Source of the DNA: Blasia pusilla
Taxonomy: Eukaryota; Marchantiophyta; Marchantiopsida; Blasiales
NCBI GenBank assembly: GCA_050084515.1
Contig: CM114275.1
Span: forward strand, 12,276,001 to 12,340,000
Reading direction: 5' to 3'
DNA: 64,000 nucleotides
The first letter of the stretch is position 1. Every line of letters starts with the position of its first letter. The notes under the pieces were generated by a model that did not search any database, was not told the origin of the DNA, and saw only the letters and a list, made by a program, of their open reading frames with translations. Below are positions 1 to 13,606 of this stretch, piece after piece. The translations under genes were made by a program, and so were the position numbers.

Positions 1-3000
1 CCCAAGTGGTGAGAATGTTGGAAGAAGCACAAGTGGAAATAATGACCACTGTTCGTCGTGCCAGGTTTCGCTGTGGGTGTATGACTCGCCCTCTAACAAG
101 TGACTGAGTTTTTATGGTTTCATCTACTTCATTTGTATATTGCAATTTCTTGTTTCATAGCGACGTTTGGAAGTCCTTAGTGCACTATTAATCAACCTTA
201 CCGGTCCAAGAATGTGTCATGTATTCTACTTCCTTCCATTCAAAGGTACAATCAATGAAATTTTCTATTTTGCTAACATCCCAGTGATGCTTTAGGCCAA
301 GGGACGCATGTTCCAGATACCAAAGGATCTGGATTGAACTCTAGTCAGTCGGTTCTTCCATGGAGAACTATCCACGGGCTTTTTGAGGAATTGGAACACA
401 GATTACTAGTGGTTTTAGTATGATGCCATGCTCTGTCATATGCTTATTCACTCTTGATCTTCGCTTGATCTATCATATCATGGACATTTCATTGGGCAAA
501 TCAACTGTTTTTCTTGATGTATGGGAGGAGGATGGGTGGAATGACAACTTTGTCACGATTTTGATGGGTAAAGTTGTAGTTTGTGTCATTGAGAAGAGAG
601 CTCAATGATGTACCTTTCAGGATTGGGGAGGAGGATTGTTGTCACGCTTTGTCATGCATGGGGGCAGACGAACCAAACAAGATGTCAGGTGTAAAGGAAT
701 CTATTTAGTTGAGAAGAATATCCACTGCCATTATCAATATGATAGCAGTTCATGAAACTGTTCGGTACCAGAGCCCAGGAAGACTGGTCGAGATCCTGCA
801 GTTTGGTAAACTTAATGTAAGAGAACATGACTGCTGTATTTGAGGACCAGTTAATGATGATCTGGTGTGATATATTTTCCACGAAGGACTTGTGTAGGAC
901 ATGAGAAGTCATTTTTTTTAAGGTGACGATACTTTCTGGAACGCGAAAGAGATATGGAGAAAGATATTTCGGAACTATATGATTTGCTTCATACCTCCTA
1001 TATCTGATTTTCTGTTGCATCCTTTTGAGGGGTGAGAGAACCTATCACAAATTGGGAGACAGCAAGTTCCCCAGGCGAAGTTGTCCTGACCTTAAACAAG
1101 GGAGGTCCCCCGCCTTTTTGGTTTTGTGCATTGGAGGTACTGTGAATTTAATGCATGATTGGCAATGAGTAGCTGAGCCTGTGACTTCATGTGTGTTCAA
1201 CCTTTTTATGCTTGGAGGTATGGTGGTCTCTCTTGATCCCAAGTCATGTCTGTTATTTTAGACTAGTTTTATTCTTCAGGCCCTCTGGTTAATTAAGTCT
1301 TCATTTGTGTCCTCAGTGAAAAGACTTATTGTCTTCCAGCTGTTTGATTTGCAAGCTTGGGGACTAAACTACAAGGGCATGGAGGAGGAGCAACTGTCTA
1401 GGCAATGCAGAAGTTGGTCATTTTGTTATTATCCTCATGAGGTTGGCAAGGTGAACAACAAGTAGGATTCTCACTCATTGTAACACTCCGTCGAAGCCGT
1501 GACCTTTTCCAAATAACAAACTGTGCATTTACCTTTGGGGGGGGGGTGCTATGCTGAATTCTGAGACCACTGCAGATAAGATGTTGCTTCTTACTGTGCT
1601 TAATTTACTTATAGTTCCCTACCTTAATGTGCACGATATTGTTATGTAGTGGAGAAAGCCATCCATACATTTTGTTTGAGTCCTTCACTAATTCTAAGAT
1701 GTTTAGACACGAGGGATATTAGAAACCCTCCATCTTCCCTTGTTATCGAATGGTTTTCTTGTCATTTGTGGTGTATCCTTCTCTCTATGGTGTAACTCTT
1801 ATTTCCAAAATAAAACTAGACATGATCTCAAATGACGGAAGTCCTATCTTGTGCCCGGGAGTTGAATACCCTGCTATGTCGAGGGTCTTTATATCCCTAC
1901 TAGATCTGGTTTGAGTAGTGATAACATACATTTAGAGTCATAAGAATCTTAACTAAGGGATTGTTGATGATGGTTCTCTGTGAATCATTCTGATCTTATG
2001 AAAGATTGCTTCAGAGTCCGATGCTCATTATCTTTCTCGAGTCACAGATTCAGTGAATGGATGCAGCAAGAGGCACTTGACAATTTGTCCATTTGTCACA
2101 CTGCATCATGAAAGTGGTTCAGTTGGCCTCTGCCAAAAGGTGCTGATTTTCTTGTGACCTTGTAGTGTAAAGAGCAGAGGGGAAAGATAATTTAAAGTCA
2201 CTATCTATGTTAAACCTAACGGTCTTAGATGTCTGGTGGTCCCTGGAAAACATTACGAAATCTGAGGCTGGGTTCTCAGGAAAGTTAACTGTCTATTTGA
2301 AGGATTTTGGAGGGGATCTATTGTTTAATCTTTCTCAAATACTTTTCAACCATGTTAGATTGAGTACCCATTAGGCAATACAAGAATGAACGACTGTGGG
2401 GTCAGTAGTACTGCAGGAGTGATGATGAATGAGGGAGAGTCAGGATTTGTAGATGGCAGGATATGAGACTGTTAGTCAGGACAGGAGTTTTTCAAAGTGA
2501 CTAGAGTCGGGCACTTAGTCAGGATAAAAATTCTTTCCATTTGTGGCATTGTAGATGGTGAGTCAGGTATTTTTGGCTTTCCTTCCACTTAGTTTAAAAA
2601 TTCTAGAGTTAGACCTTAGATGCCTGCAAGATTAGGAGTGCAGTAAGAAGTGGAATGACTCTTACACCAAAAACCCTTCAATTATAATGCTTCAATTTCA
2701 ATCCATGTCAAGCCAGCTCGGAATGCCAAAAGTGAAATGGAAAGTGAGCTTAAGGCAGGAGAAGTACTAAGGTGGATGTCTTGGGGTCGGTATACTGAGC
2801 AAGAGCAGATAAGCTTCTACCCGAGAGTAAAGTTGAGAAATTATAGCCTTCACTTTTGAGATTAGGAGTTTATATTTGAGAACTTTTACCAACATACTGG
2901 ACAAATGGATAGAGTTAGACTTTTTCTGCACTTTCAACCTGCTCTAAAAATTGACCCTGTTATCAGTTGAGTGGAAGTTTCTTGTGGGGTTTATCTAAAT

Positions 3001-3041
3001 TTTGGAAAAAAATGGTTGCAGTCGTACTTCCTTATTTTGAA

Positions 3042-3682
3042 GCTAGATCTTAGCAGGGGCAGTGCTGGATTGTCCAAGCTCAAATAGGACCCATCTCGTG
3101 TCGAAAGTTGTCTCCATTCGGAGTCAATTGTATTACTGCATACTCGTAGCTAGTATAGATTGAACACTTACAAAATGTGTATGTAACAGTGACACGAGCT
3201 TATGATCAGTCTTGTCTTGGCGTCATCAGTTATGGCAGGCCAGGGTTTCGTACTTGTATTTTGTTGAAAGATAATCATGTTGCCTCCCGATGCCAGTATA
3301 TGTTGGTTGATCTTAAGACATGGACCTCACTATGCACATCTTTTGTGGAATTTTTGTGGTGCTAGATCTTAGCAGGGGCAGTGCTGGATTGTCCAAGCTC
3401 AAATAGGACCCATCTCGTGTTGAAAGTTGGCTCCATTTGGAGTCAATTGTATCACTGCATACTCATAGCTAGTATAGATTGAGCACCTACAAAATGTGTA
3501 TGTAACAGTGACACGAGCTCATGATCAGTCTTGTCTTGGCGTCATCAGTTTTGGCAGGCCAGGGTTTCGTACTTGTATTTTGTTGAAAGATAATCAGGTT
3601 GCCTCCCGATGCCAGTATATGTTGGTTGATCTTAAGACATGGACCTCACTATGCACATCTTTTGTGTAAGTTGTGTGGTGCT
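3042..3682. repeat. Tandem duplication, two units of about 319 bp
   Basis: The segment beginning GCTAGATCTTAGCAGGGGCA at 3042 restarts at 3361, and the two units stay alignable to about 3360 and 3682 with scattered substitutions. Both units hold the same short open segment in the same frame. There is no coding identity. The divergence suggests an old local duplication rather than an assembly error. Confidence 0.9.
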
Positions 3683-4416
3683 GTATGGTTCCTGTTTAAA
3701 CTCTCAATCTCAGACTTGCATGAGTGGACAGGTATATTCCATGGTAATCATTTTCACCTAGGCGATTCCTCTAGAACCCAAACCCATAGTATACACTTGC
3801 ACTTAGAGGTCTTCATGCTTCTCAAATAGCTATTCTGAGTCCAGGGCAAGTGGGTTATGATGCCATATATTTGAAGGGTGTTGTTCCAAGGGATTGTTGG
3901 AGTGGTAGTGAATTTTACTTCTTTTACAGAGCAGGAATGAACTGTCATAGGTAGCAAATATCTTGAGTATGGTTTATCTTGCTGAAGTTTATAGCCTTTT
4001 ACTCTTAGCAACTTCTTGAAGCAACTTCATCACTTGATATCAATTTTGAGTTTCTTGTCTTCACAGTAGTAGGATCTGACAAGAAGCAGAGAGCATAGAT
4101 AGAAAGTATAAGTAAATAGGTGGATGGTGGCGGGTATGAGAGACAATTGTTTGAACAGTGTAGGGAATTTCATTCAAAGCTCCAAGTTTTTACCTTGTGC
4201 CAAAAGTGAAATACTTGCAGGCCACCCTTAGATGTTATCAAAGCTAGGTTACTTGGACGAGTTAGATCTTGGAAGGAGGAAGTCTCTTGATGAACTTGAC
4301 TTGTCTAGCAAGTGGGTCTGTTTTCTGTGATTGGTACTTCTAAGTGTTTGATAGTAAGGCTTGAACCTAAATTCCTTTGAGTAGGTGGTTGCTTTGTCTG
4401 CTTCCTCTTGAAGATT

Positions 4417-4439
4417 GGGTTTAGGGTTTAGGGTTTAGG
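4417..4439 (+). repeat. Short interstitial plant-type telomere-like tract
   Basis: About three consecutive TTTAGGG units. Such short tracts also occur as promoter telo-boxes or as scars of break repair. No gene start was seen nearby, so a regulatory role is not supported. Confidence 0.7.
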
Positions 4440-5900
4440 CTCATCTGTCAGGCCGAAATCGTTGATGAAGAAGATGTGCGGTCATTTAACTATGAGTTTT
4501 TGTTTGGTTTTCTTTTGACGAATTGGTTAACCCAGTAGTCAGATACCTTTTGTTTTTTGGGCGGCTTATCTTGAAGGAACTGGAGGTACTGATACTCTAC
4601 ATTATTATATCTGCACATTTAATCCAAAGAGTGCTACAGTGGTATGCTGGAATGTTGGTCGACCTGGCATTCTGACTCCACAGATAGTGTGTTGCTGTAT
4701 GATGTCTGAAACAGACAGCTGCCTTAGACTGAATATCTAGCTAGCTAGAATGAGCATGTTATCCCAAAGATGACCACAGTGTGAAACACACATGTTCAAG
4801 TTTCAACACACACTCTTCGTTCTACAGAATGCCGTCACTTCTAATTTGCAGGTCTGCATAATTTGTTGAAAAATGACCTATTTTGGGGTGCAACTTCAAA
4901 TTGACAAAGGACAGTTCCAAATTCACTTTCTCTTATGTTGGGTATGAACAGCTTCAATACTTCTCTAATCACCTCACATGGCAATTGGATAGATTTGGAC
5001 TTTTTGTAGTCAAACTCAGGCATTTAGCCAAACCTTGTGCCTACATAGACTTCCTGGGGTGGACATGAGAATTGTAAGGGGCACATGATGCATTGTCAAA
5101 CTTTGTAACAACTGTGGGGCCTTGGGGTTACCAGTTTGTTACCAAAGTAATCTTGGGGAATGTCCTGCTCAATCAGGTTTATATCGCGTCGTGGATCCTT
5201 GAGGCAGTCTTTGAATGGTTTGAGGGGGAATTAGAACAAGACAAATTTGGGCCTTTGTAAGTGATTGGTTCTGAGTGCAACGAACTAGATGTACTTCGAC
5301 TCACGGTTTTTGATGGTGAACATTGGACAAGATTGAAACTGATTTGATCGAGACTTCGAGGCTGGCATACGAAGCATGGGATATGATGTCTTATGGTCTG
5401 CCACTCACCTATTGGGCTAGGCTGGTGGCATCTCCTGTCCCACAATGCATTAAGCGTTACCCTCGCCTGAAATATTTTGAAATTTGAGAAAATAAAACTT
5501 TGACCCCAAGTGCACTAACACTTCTAGAGGTCCTTGGAGGACTTCGATTCCATCTTCAACAAGGAATTCCTAAGATTAATTTTGAAATTGTTTCTCCCGT
5601 CCGGATGGCAAATGGTCTATGTCAAGAAATTTCTACGTTCTAATCAAGGTTTTGAAGACTTCTGCTATGGAAAATTTTTGTTGTTTAATTTTCAAGCACA
5701 AGTTTCAATGACACGTGACATCCGACTAGTGAGGAAATGGTTGGAAACTCTGAGGAGGGCCTAAACGCTAGTCGCATTAGTAGTGTCTTTCAATATGACG
5801 TATTTTTTAACTTCGAAAGTGTTCACAAAATAATCGTTTTGCCGGATGTATGGACTTGGAACATATCTGTTGGAGTGTAACATGGACAGATTTTCATTCC

Positions 5901-8900
5901 CACACAGTTCTATGAATACTGAATCTAGGCAAAATGTAAGGTAGTACACTATTGAGGTATATTAAGAGGAAGTGCTTTTGAGCATTCTAAGTGATAACAC
6001 AGGACTGGATGGGAGGCATGGATCTCTTGTAAACACAAACTCGCATCTTCCAACAAAACTTGGCACTCAAGGCAGTTGCAAAGCAAAGTGGAAGTTAACT
6101 TGGGCATCCATGATTGTGACTTAATGATGAGATCCTTACATGTTCTTGTTGCCCCATAAATCATGGCTCTCACATTTGCCTACATCACACCTTGCATGAC
6201 ATTTAAGCTCGCAAATCCTCTATCCACAATCAATAGCAATGTTGGCCTTTTGCTAGCCCATGCACTTTAGGGTCAATGCAAAGTGGATAGGGAAATTACA
6301 TGCTCCTCAGTAGGGACCATGGTGCAAACATCGCTATCCAACGCACCACCTCTATCATTGTTTGGAGTTGGCAAATATCAACCACCATCACATCCATGTC
6401 CACTATGTGGTATAACAAGACAACCTTGATCACCACTTGGCACGCCATTAAGTGTCATGTGGAGATCACATGGGCCTTTAATGCACCCATCCTCTCATAA
6501 ATTTCTTGATCAACGTGACGTGCTATTGTTCCATGTCCCATATGAGATTCCTTGCAAAGCTCGAAACCAACATCTATTCCAAAGTATTGTTGAGCTTGAT
6601 ACACTCAGATACATGAAATACGTGCTCGAAAGACAACTCCTCTGTCATTATCATAAATACAAAATCTTGCACCCCCCATTGTAGTTCACGATCAAGTGCT
6701 CCATACCCATGTTGGACCGCATGTGCCTTGATCACTCCTCGAGTGCTCCCTACCCAATGGTTCCTATGCGTGTAAGTCTCCCTAAGGCTCTTCGTGGACT
6801 ATGGGTGAAACTCTTACCACTCACAAAGTTTCTCAATTCTCTCCCCTTGGTAGCTAATTCTTCCCCAACACTTGAAAGAACTCAACTATGGGTTGAATTG
6901 AGGCTGCATACGCATCCTCCTTTACATGCCCCCAACATCACTAGCCTTAACCTTTGCAATAGAACCCTTTTAACCTCTACAATAGGAAACCCTCTCCACT
7001 TTGGAGTTGTTCTTCTCTAGGATGACCTGCAAAGCATAATCTAGATCCCAATATTGCCTCCAAACTCGAATCTTCGACACACACCACTGAGAGAAGTCAT
7101 CATAATAAGATATGAGAGCATCATCCAAGGGATCAAACTAACAAGTCCATACCATGAAAGGTATTAACATTGAAGGATTTTGGATTATTTGTTGTGCGCA
7201 CCATACATCAAACTCCCTCGTGAAGTTGGGGAGGTCGGATCAATCATGTCGACAATCCGAGAGAATCAACGTTGGCCCCATGTGGACCCATATGTCTTGT
7301 CATGCTCTCCATTTTTTGACATAGTGAATCTACCACTTATGAACTCCATGTATACATTGCATGACCACCTCCACCCTCTGATGATGCTCGTCATTATAGA
7401 ACCGCTTCTTCCCCTCCTCCGTCCAGTCGACAAGATGATGGTTGATGATGATGTCATGGGTATAGGCCCATACTTCCAAATTTTGGCGAAGCATGAATCA
7501 TTAGTCGTTTTGATCCGCATCGCTAAGCCCCAATCTTCTTCCAATGGTTTTTTGATAAGGCCCAATCCTTATTCTAGTCATATTCTCCCACTTTCCTTGC
7601 AAAATCACCAATCACACCATTTGGCCACTTGAGTTTCGACTTCTTCAACTGTGCCTTATGAATATCTGGGTTGACAAAGTTGTCCAAGTGAGCCTTCAAT
7701 TCATGGTCAGTGACAAGTTTAAAGAACACTTTCGTTGATGTTGGCCAACTTGGTGTATCGTGTGGTTCCTCCTCTCTTCCGTCAAACTCTTCATCATGAG
7801 GACGACGATCTTCATGAGGTGGCAAGTCCATCTTCAACATGTCTTCTAGCAAGACCCGAAAGAAAAGGGTTGTCATGAGAAGATTTCAATAATAGTGACA
7901 TGATGACACATCATACATTCGTGATCATTTATTCAAAGTCACACATTCACATTTTTCAATCAAGTCTTATATTCCTCGAGAAAAATATACAATCCTCAAA
8001 CAAATTTATAGTCGCATTATTGTGGTAACAAAAGTCTTGTCACTATATACTCAATGTGTATATGTGCATGGTCTTAATGCCACATCCATATTGTCTATAC
8101 CTAATTGTTTTGCATTTGCTCTTGTATACGCAATAATATACTCTAGGCTTTTGCGATTAGAAGGGTTCGAAGCTAATGCCACTTTCTAAGCCTATCCAAA
8201 TAAGTATATCTAACACTCAGGTAGGCATCCTCGACAACAAGGTTATATGTCACATAGTTTAAATTCTTCAAAACCATTCATATCGCATAAATTTCTATGG
8301 CTACTTGCCCCTTAGTTTCTGCTCGCACCTAGCAACAACCACAATTATTTTTATTTCTGCACGCCCACCTATTCTCACTTTTTCATAGCGACTTTCTGTG
8401 CCTACCGCAAGTTCAATTTCTACCTGTTGAGTACTCTTGTTGGTGAGTTCATGCACTTTGCATAAAATGTTCACACATGTTGTATGAGGTTCACACATCC
8501 CTACCATGACATGCTTTCGAGAATCGTCCTTGCATAGAAGCTACATATCTATAGAACTTCACTTGTTCTTTTAGTTAATTGTTGGGAAAACAAATCTTTG
8601 GTATATCAGTGCGAAAATCCATTCTCTGATTCAGTGCGCTCACTCCCTTGAAGCTCTTGTGACGTTTGTTTTTGTGCAAAAGATTTTCCGCCTTTCTTAC
8701 TATATCTTAGACATTCTCTATGTCATTGACCTTTCATGCTTGCGTTCATCTAATATGTGGATCCCTACAATTTCACTCACTAGGGCAACAATCGTAAGCT
8801 TGTTGTTCAACTGACCCCAAACCGGCTCCTGCAAACATAAGTTCTTATACTTTTTAGGATTCTACACTAGCTTCTATATGATATTGAGAGGCTTCTCTCC

Positions 8901-9465
8901 ATTTCCCTGCTTACACCACATCTATGAATTCTTTCCTTCAACTACTCCGGTCTCCGACACGGGTATGGACCATTCAATAGGAAGTGCTCTTCCTATCATC
9001 TAACAAATCACTATCAGCCTTCTTACATCAAAATAGAATTTGGCATAATTTTTTAAGATTAAAATCATTGTCCATGTTGTCTTGGGTAGTTATATGGGGC
9101 ATACCACAAGTTATATCGTCTGATTGTGTAAGTTGATGACCGCAAGCATTTAAGCGATCCATTCTCTTCAATGAGTTTGCAAATCCACCCACCTCCACTA
9201 ATTCCTACATCTACAAATTCAACTTAGTCCTTCGCATGCCACAATGCAGACGACGTGAAAACTTGCAAAGTGTGTTAGGTTGTTCTTGCCTTTTCAGCTA
9301 GTATCTCATTTCGTCCACACCATATCATGGTGTACTCTTGCTAAATGTAGACCTACGTCACATGAGGTTTATTTATTTATGTGTACCTTATTTACTACCC
9401 TTGTTGCATGTAGACTTTCTTTGCCTTTGTTTTACTTAGATGGTGCAGATGTTGCGGATAAACTT
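5901..9465. other. Unassigned, decayed sequence
   Basis: AT-rich DNA with many short, overlapping open frames on both strands and no recognisable catalytic motif. The longest plus-strand frame (7180-7632) lies opposite the minus-strand pair listed separately and looks like its shadow. The region may be the remains of a transposable element, but no terminal repeats or domain signature were found. Confidence 0.4.
7266..7876 (-). pseudogene. Unidentified minus-strand reading frame, broken once
   Basis: Two minus-strand open segments (7574-7876 and 7266-7565) follow each other and together would encode about 200 residues. The upstream part is rich in acidic and basic residues and contains the run PSWPTSTKVFFKLVTDHEL followed by a Lys/Trp-rich stretch. 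The downstream part has DWGLAMRIKTTNDSCFAKIW. Spaced tryptophans with basic patches are loosely reminiscent of SANT/trihelix-type DNA-binding regions that accompany some plant transposases, but this is only an impression. The reading frame changes between the two parts. No function is assigned. Confidence 0.25.
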
Positions 9466-9965
9466 TGTCACGTCTTTTAGGATAGATTCGTGAGATGTAG
9501 TAGAGCACCTTCGTGAGTAGTGGAGGACAGGCTTAGTAGGTCGAGGATGACTTGATGAGGCCCCGGTAAACCTGAGAGAGCAGGTTTCCCCTTTGTTTCG
9601 GCTCATTTGGAGCCATATTGAGGAATTTACTATTTTAGGTAAATACCATTTTGAGTATATGATTGCCTTTCTATTTTTGGTAAGTGGCCCTTGACCTCTT
9701 ACATCAGGTCAAGAGCCAAGGAGGTGACTTGGGAGAATAGGTTACCATGGAGAGAGCTTGGGAGAGGGGAGGGGTATACCTCAAGGAGAGAGAGCTTGAG
9801 AGCTCATTCTCTCTTTGTTGAACCTCTTGGAGTTATGGTCCCTTGCCTTGTGAGTGTAACCCAAGCCTCTCATTAGGAGAGTGGGTTTGGTTTGACATGA
9901 GAGAGAGTGCACACCTTTGAGAGCTATGGTGTGAGATGGTGTAGAGAGAGATTGGATCTTACTTA
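9466..9965 (+). repeat. C-type terminal-repeat (Y) fragment
   Basis: Begins TGTCACGTC and follows the same course as the 514-bp Y repeats of element C (50361-50874, 60979-61492), ending near ATTGGATCTTACTTA. It is not followed by the X segment nor by the leader seen in element C, so it is a truncated or rearranged terminal repeat. Confidence 0.75.
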
Positions 9966-12179
9966 CAACTTTCAGTATCACTTTAGTTGGTGTGTAAGGA
10001 TTTCATTATTACTTAATTTCACCACAACTTTGGATTTCTGGTCAGAGGACACAAAAAGTGGTTCTTATGATTGAAGTCCTTGTGGCACCTTTTGTTGCAT
10101 GGTTTCATTCTAATCGGCACCTCAATTTTGAACTAACCTTTTACAGAAGAATTTCCCAAAATTTGTTATCACCTGGAATTTTTCTGGATGAAGTAGGAGC
10201 GATGTTAAGTGCAACTGGACATTAGATAGAGAGATGAAAAGAAAGAGATCCCACCTCATGTATACTTATATAGCAACGTTACGGAAGCATTTTCTTGTTA
10301 AAAAGTTAGTTTGAGATACAGTAGACCTGAACTTATAATCCACCAGCATTTCAACAATTCCTTGTGGCACCGTCAGTTTCTCTAGTTAGGGATGTTTGTA
10401 TGGTATCATGTTGGATCTAGAAGATATTAAAATTGCCCATTTGTGTTGATTTCTGAGTTTATTAAATTTTTGTTAAACTTCCTTCAGTCCCTACCTATCT
10501 TATTCTCAACTTAAGAGTTACACTTCACTTGCTATTGTTGACCATCTTTCTTTTCATTGCCTGATCCCACCTCAATTTTTGTGACTATGCATAATTGTAA
10601 GTATCCTGGTTTATTTCAAATGTATACATTGCTTGCTCTATTACTGCGAGTTATGCCTTGTTCCATCAATCCTTGATTCACTTCTTTTGTATCAATCTCT
10701 ACATGCATTTTTATCTCCTGAACGTATCATTTGCATATGAATCTTAAGGCCTTGGAACTTATGCTGATGTCGGTTATGATTGGTTGTGGCAAGCATTTTC
10801 AATAGGAGAAGTTCATCACATCAAGTATGTTTGATGATCTTATTCTCAGATCATTTCCACTAATTTTAAATTGCATGTGGCAAGAAAAAGGTAAGTATCG
10901 AAGCTCTCTATCATTTGTATACATGCTGGCTAATCTGGCCAATTTTGAATCTAGTACTTGGTGCGCCCCGATAATTGCTATAATTGCAGTCCATACATGT
11001 AGTGCACCGTGTGCCTGCATAACCCTACTACTGTAACCCACCACCATACTGATGCCGGATTATTGCAGTAGGGTTTCCATATGCAATATCCAACCCTCGT
11101 TATGACTAACTTCCATTCACTCATTCAATACACTTGGTGACCTCCATCTGCTTTTAGTGCATATTATTTGCTATCTCTAGTAGTATGTGCAGCGTACTTA
11201 GTTCCTTAAGGGGGGAAGGGCTCTTACATACAAATCAAAGCAAAAGTTGAACCACACCATAAGCAACACTAACTGTCACTTTCTCCCACTACATGTATGT
11301 ATCCAGAGAGCTAGTACTATCCAAAGTATTGCTCCACCAATGCGTTGTCCCTTCAGACATTGGGATTAATCATCATTCTGTGAGTTGTCAAGTCGCATGT
11401 GTTTATGCAACCTAAAATCGTCTTATGTCTGTAGATAGTATACATTCCCAAACAAAATAACACGACAACACTATTCATCTACTAATCTACTCCCCTACAC
11501 ACTTTTTCTTTCCTAGCCATTTTGTATTGTTCAATATACCTATAAATCAGTTGTATCCACGACCACTTCTTTCTTATCGTATTATTCTACATCCACATAT
11601 TGTGCATAGCTAGCTGCACCATGGTTAGACCTACAAACCCTAGGGCTCTATCAAATATGAAGTCACTTAAAAGTTTGTAGAGCTTATGCAAGACTTAGAC
11701 TACACAACAGCAATAGGCTACTATAGAAACCTATAAGCAAGGTATGGCCTAATATTCATAAGCTACAAGCTGCCTGGAGTACACAGTGCTCATCTCTCAT
11801 AAAGGAGATGTAGAGTTATGGATTTTGTGGCACAGGATCATATAATACTTGTCAACTAAGAATGGAAGTATTAAATATGGATGTTTATCCCCCATATGCC
11901 TTGTGCAATGGCTATATGATGCAAAATATTATACCAACTCACGGAAAATTTCATGTTTATTCCCATTGCAAAAGTGTTGGTGGCCAAACTTCCCACAATG
12001 TATACATGAGGCTTGCATATATGAGAGATGTATTAGCAGTGAATCCAATCCATCTACAACTTCTGTCCCTTGTTGATTCACTTATGTTCATTGAGAAAAA
12101 ATATGATGGGTTCCACAAGGGGTTTTTCTATGTAGACTCACTAATAGATTTTTGACTGGTTGGCTGGAATATACAACCT
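9966..12179. other. No recognised feature
   Basis: No protein family, RNA gene or terminal repeat was recognised. Short open frames near 10800-11050 occur on both strands, and near 11850-12155 in two overlapping plus-strand frames, none with a motif. A purine run (AAGGGGGGAAGGG) lies near 11210, but no retroelement coding was found next to it. Confidence 0.4.
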
Positions 12180-13256
12180 TATTATGCACATACACATGAC
12201 TACACAACATACATCGCTGGTCACATCCACACCACACATCACCGATCTTCCACACACACAGGTAGATCCACACATATAGAGAAATCAACTCATAAATATA
12301 CATGGAGATCACACAACCGCCCCCCTAGTTGGTAGTTGGATCCCCTAACTCCAGATAGAAAATATCACATCTCCTGGACATGACCTACTTCCCTATACAC
12401 AGCTCGGACACATCCATCATCCCGTGGGAACTACATCAAGAAGGGGGTCAGACATGACATATGCCACCCTCGAGAACAACCATCACATACCAACATGGTG
12501 GCTGCACCCCTCGCAGATCCGCACAACATAGACCTCAAGCCTATAGATACCACTGCCAAGCTCGGATCCACTATCCCGTCCACGTTCGAAAGATGACATG
12601 GCGCACAATTGCGCACATGATCCTTCCAAACCATACCATCCGATCCTTCCAACATGAGGACTCCGGTCAGTAATACCTCGCGCATACATAGGATCATGCG
12701 CCCTGCAATGGCATCTAGCATCGTGGGTGCCGCCTGCTGTAAATACACGTAATCTCCAGGATGAAACCTCCTAATCCCTGGACGATAACCTCCTCCACGA
12801 ATGGTCGCGTACCTCAATGTATCTCTATGCTAAGCAATAGCCAAGTTCTCAAAGGCCATAGGCATAGGGCCTTTGAGAACACGCTTGTACCCACACATCT
12901 GGATCATCAAGATGTAACACCTCCGCCATGTCACGTCGAATAGTTGCATAAATCTGGCTCTGTCCCAAAGAGCAAAAAGTACGATGAAAATGATGTCTGC
13001 CGACTAAAGCGATAACCCATAGCCAACCATGGTAATTGTGGGTCCCACTCCCTCAATTATCCCCGTTGCAGGCCATACTTGCCCAATCCTCTCTTCACCG
13101 TTTGTACTACTCTCTCCGCCAACCCATCCGCCTCATGATGATCTCTGGACGTGATGCGGTGATTTATCAGCGCCTGATCACACAAGACCCAAAACTCTCC
13201 CCTGAACTCGGTACCTTGGTCAGTCAACACCTCCGCCAGTGCACCAAAGTGACTAA
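12180..13256 (-). mobile_element. Ty3-type copy A', 3' end: integrase tail, PHD finger, X repeat
   Basis: Minus-strand remnant of a second A-type element. From high to low coordinate it holds part of the integrase core (SHFGALAEVLTDQGTEF, near 13140-13256), a broken integrase C-terminal region, then 12431-12817 with VWKDHVRNCAPCHL and a PHD-like finger. Its first zinc ligand reads SMLC instead of CMLC, while CDGC and the HMSC pair are kept. A C-rich run near 12320 (plus strand) is the polypurine-like tract, followed by one X repeat that ends at about 12180. The Y repeat is absent. Element A is inserted inside the integrase reading frame at 13257. Confidence 0.8.
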
Positions 13257-13348
13257 TGTCGTGTGCATACATATCGCTACACAACATACATCGCTCGTCA
13301 CATCTTCCCCACACACGGGTCGATCCACGACAAACTACACAAAATCAA

Positions 13349-13351
<3 letters not shown>

Positions 13352-13423
<72 letters not shown>
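13352..13423. repeat. (TA)n microsatellite inside X2 of element A
   Basis: About 72 bp of pure TA dinucleotides. The matching place in X1 (around 14035-14045) has only a few alternating bases, so the expansion happened after insertion. Confidence 0.97.
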
Positions 13424-13425
<2 letters not shown>

Positions 13426-13606
13426 AGATCACACAACAAAAAATAAAGAGTAGTAAAAACGGCACACCCGGCCTAAAAATCCACTCCTCAATCTACATCG
13501 GCATATCGAGCCTCGTCCACCCTGTGCATCAAGGAATCCGGACGCTAGCACCCTAGTCCTAGCTCACACACATACAAGGGAAGTGCTCCAACGGCCCAAC
13601 ATGAGA

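Larger units (their letters stand above)
1..5900. other. No recognised gene; low-complexity intron- or UTR-like DNA
   Basis: No protein family could be recognised on either strand. A short open stretch at 2-103 (+), ending in TGA, could be the end of an exon entering from outside the window, but its composition gives no identification. The longest open frames (such as 685-1020 on minus) are under 115 codons with unremarkable composition. The plus strand is T-rich in the manner of intron or UTR sequence. The only structure seen is the tandem duplication and telomere-like tract listed separately. Confidence 0.5.

Noticed and set aside
7180-7632. 150-codon plus-strand frame
   Set aside because: It overlaps the minus-strand remnant, has no motif and appears to be its shadow.
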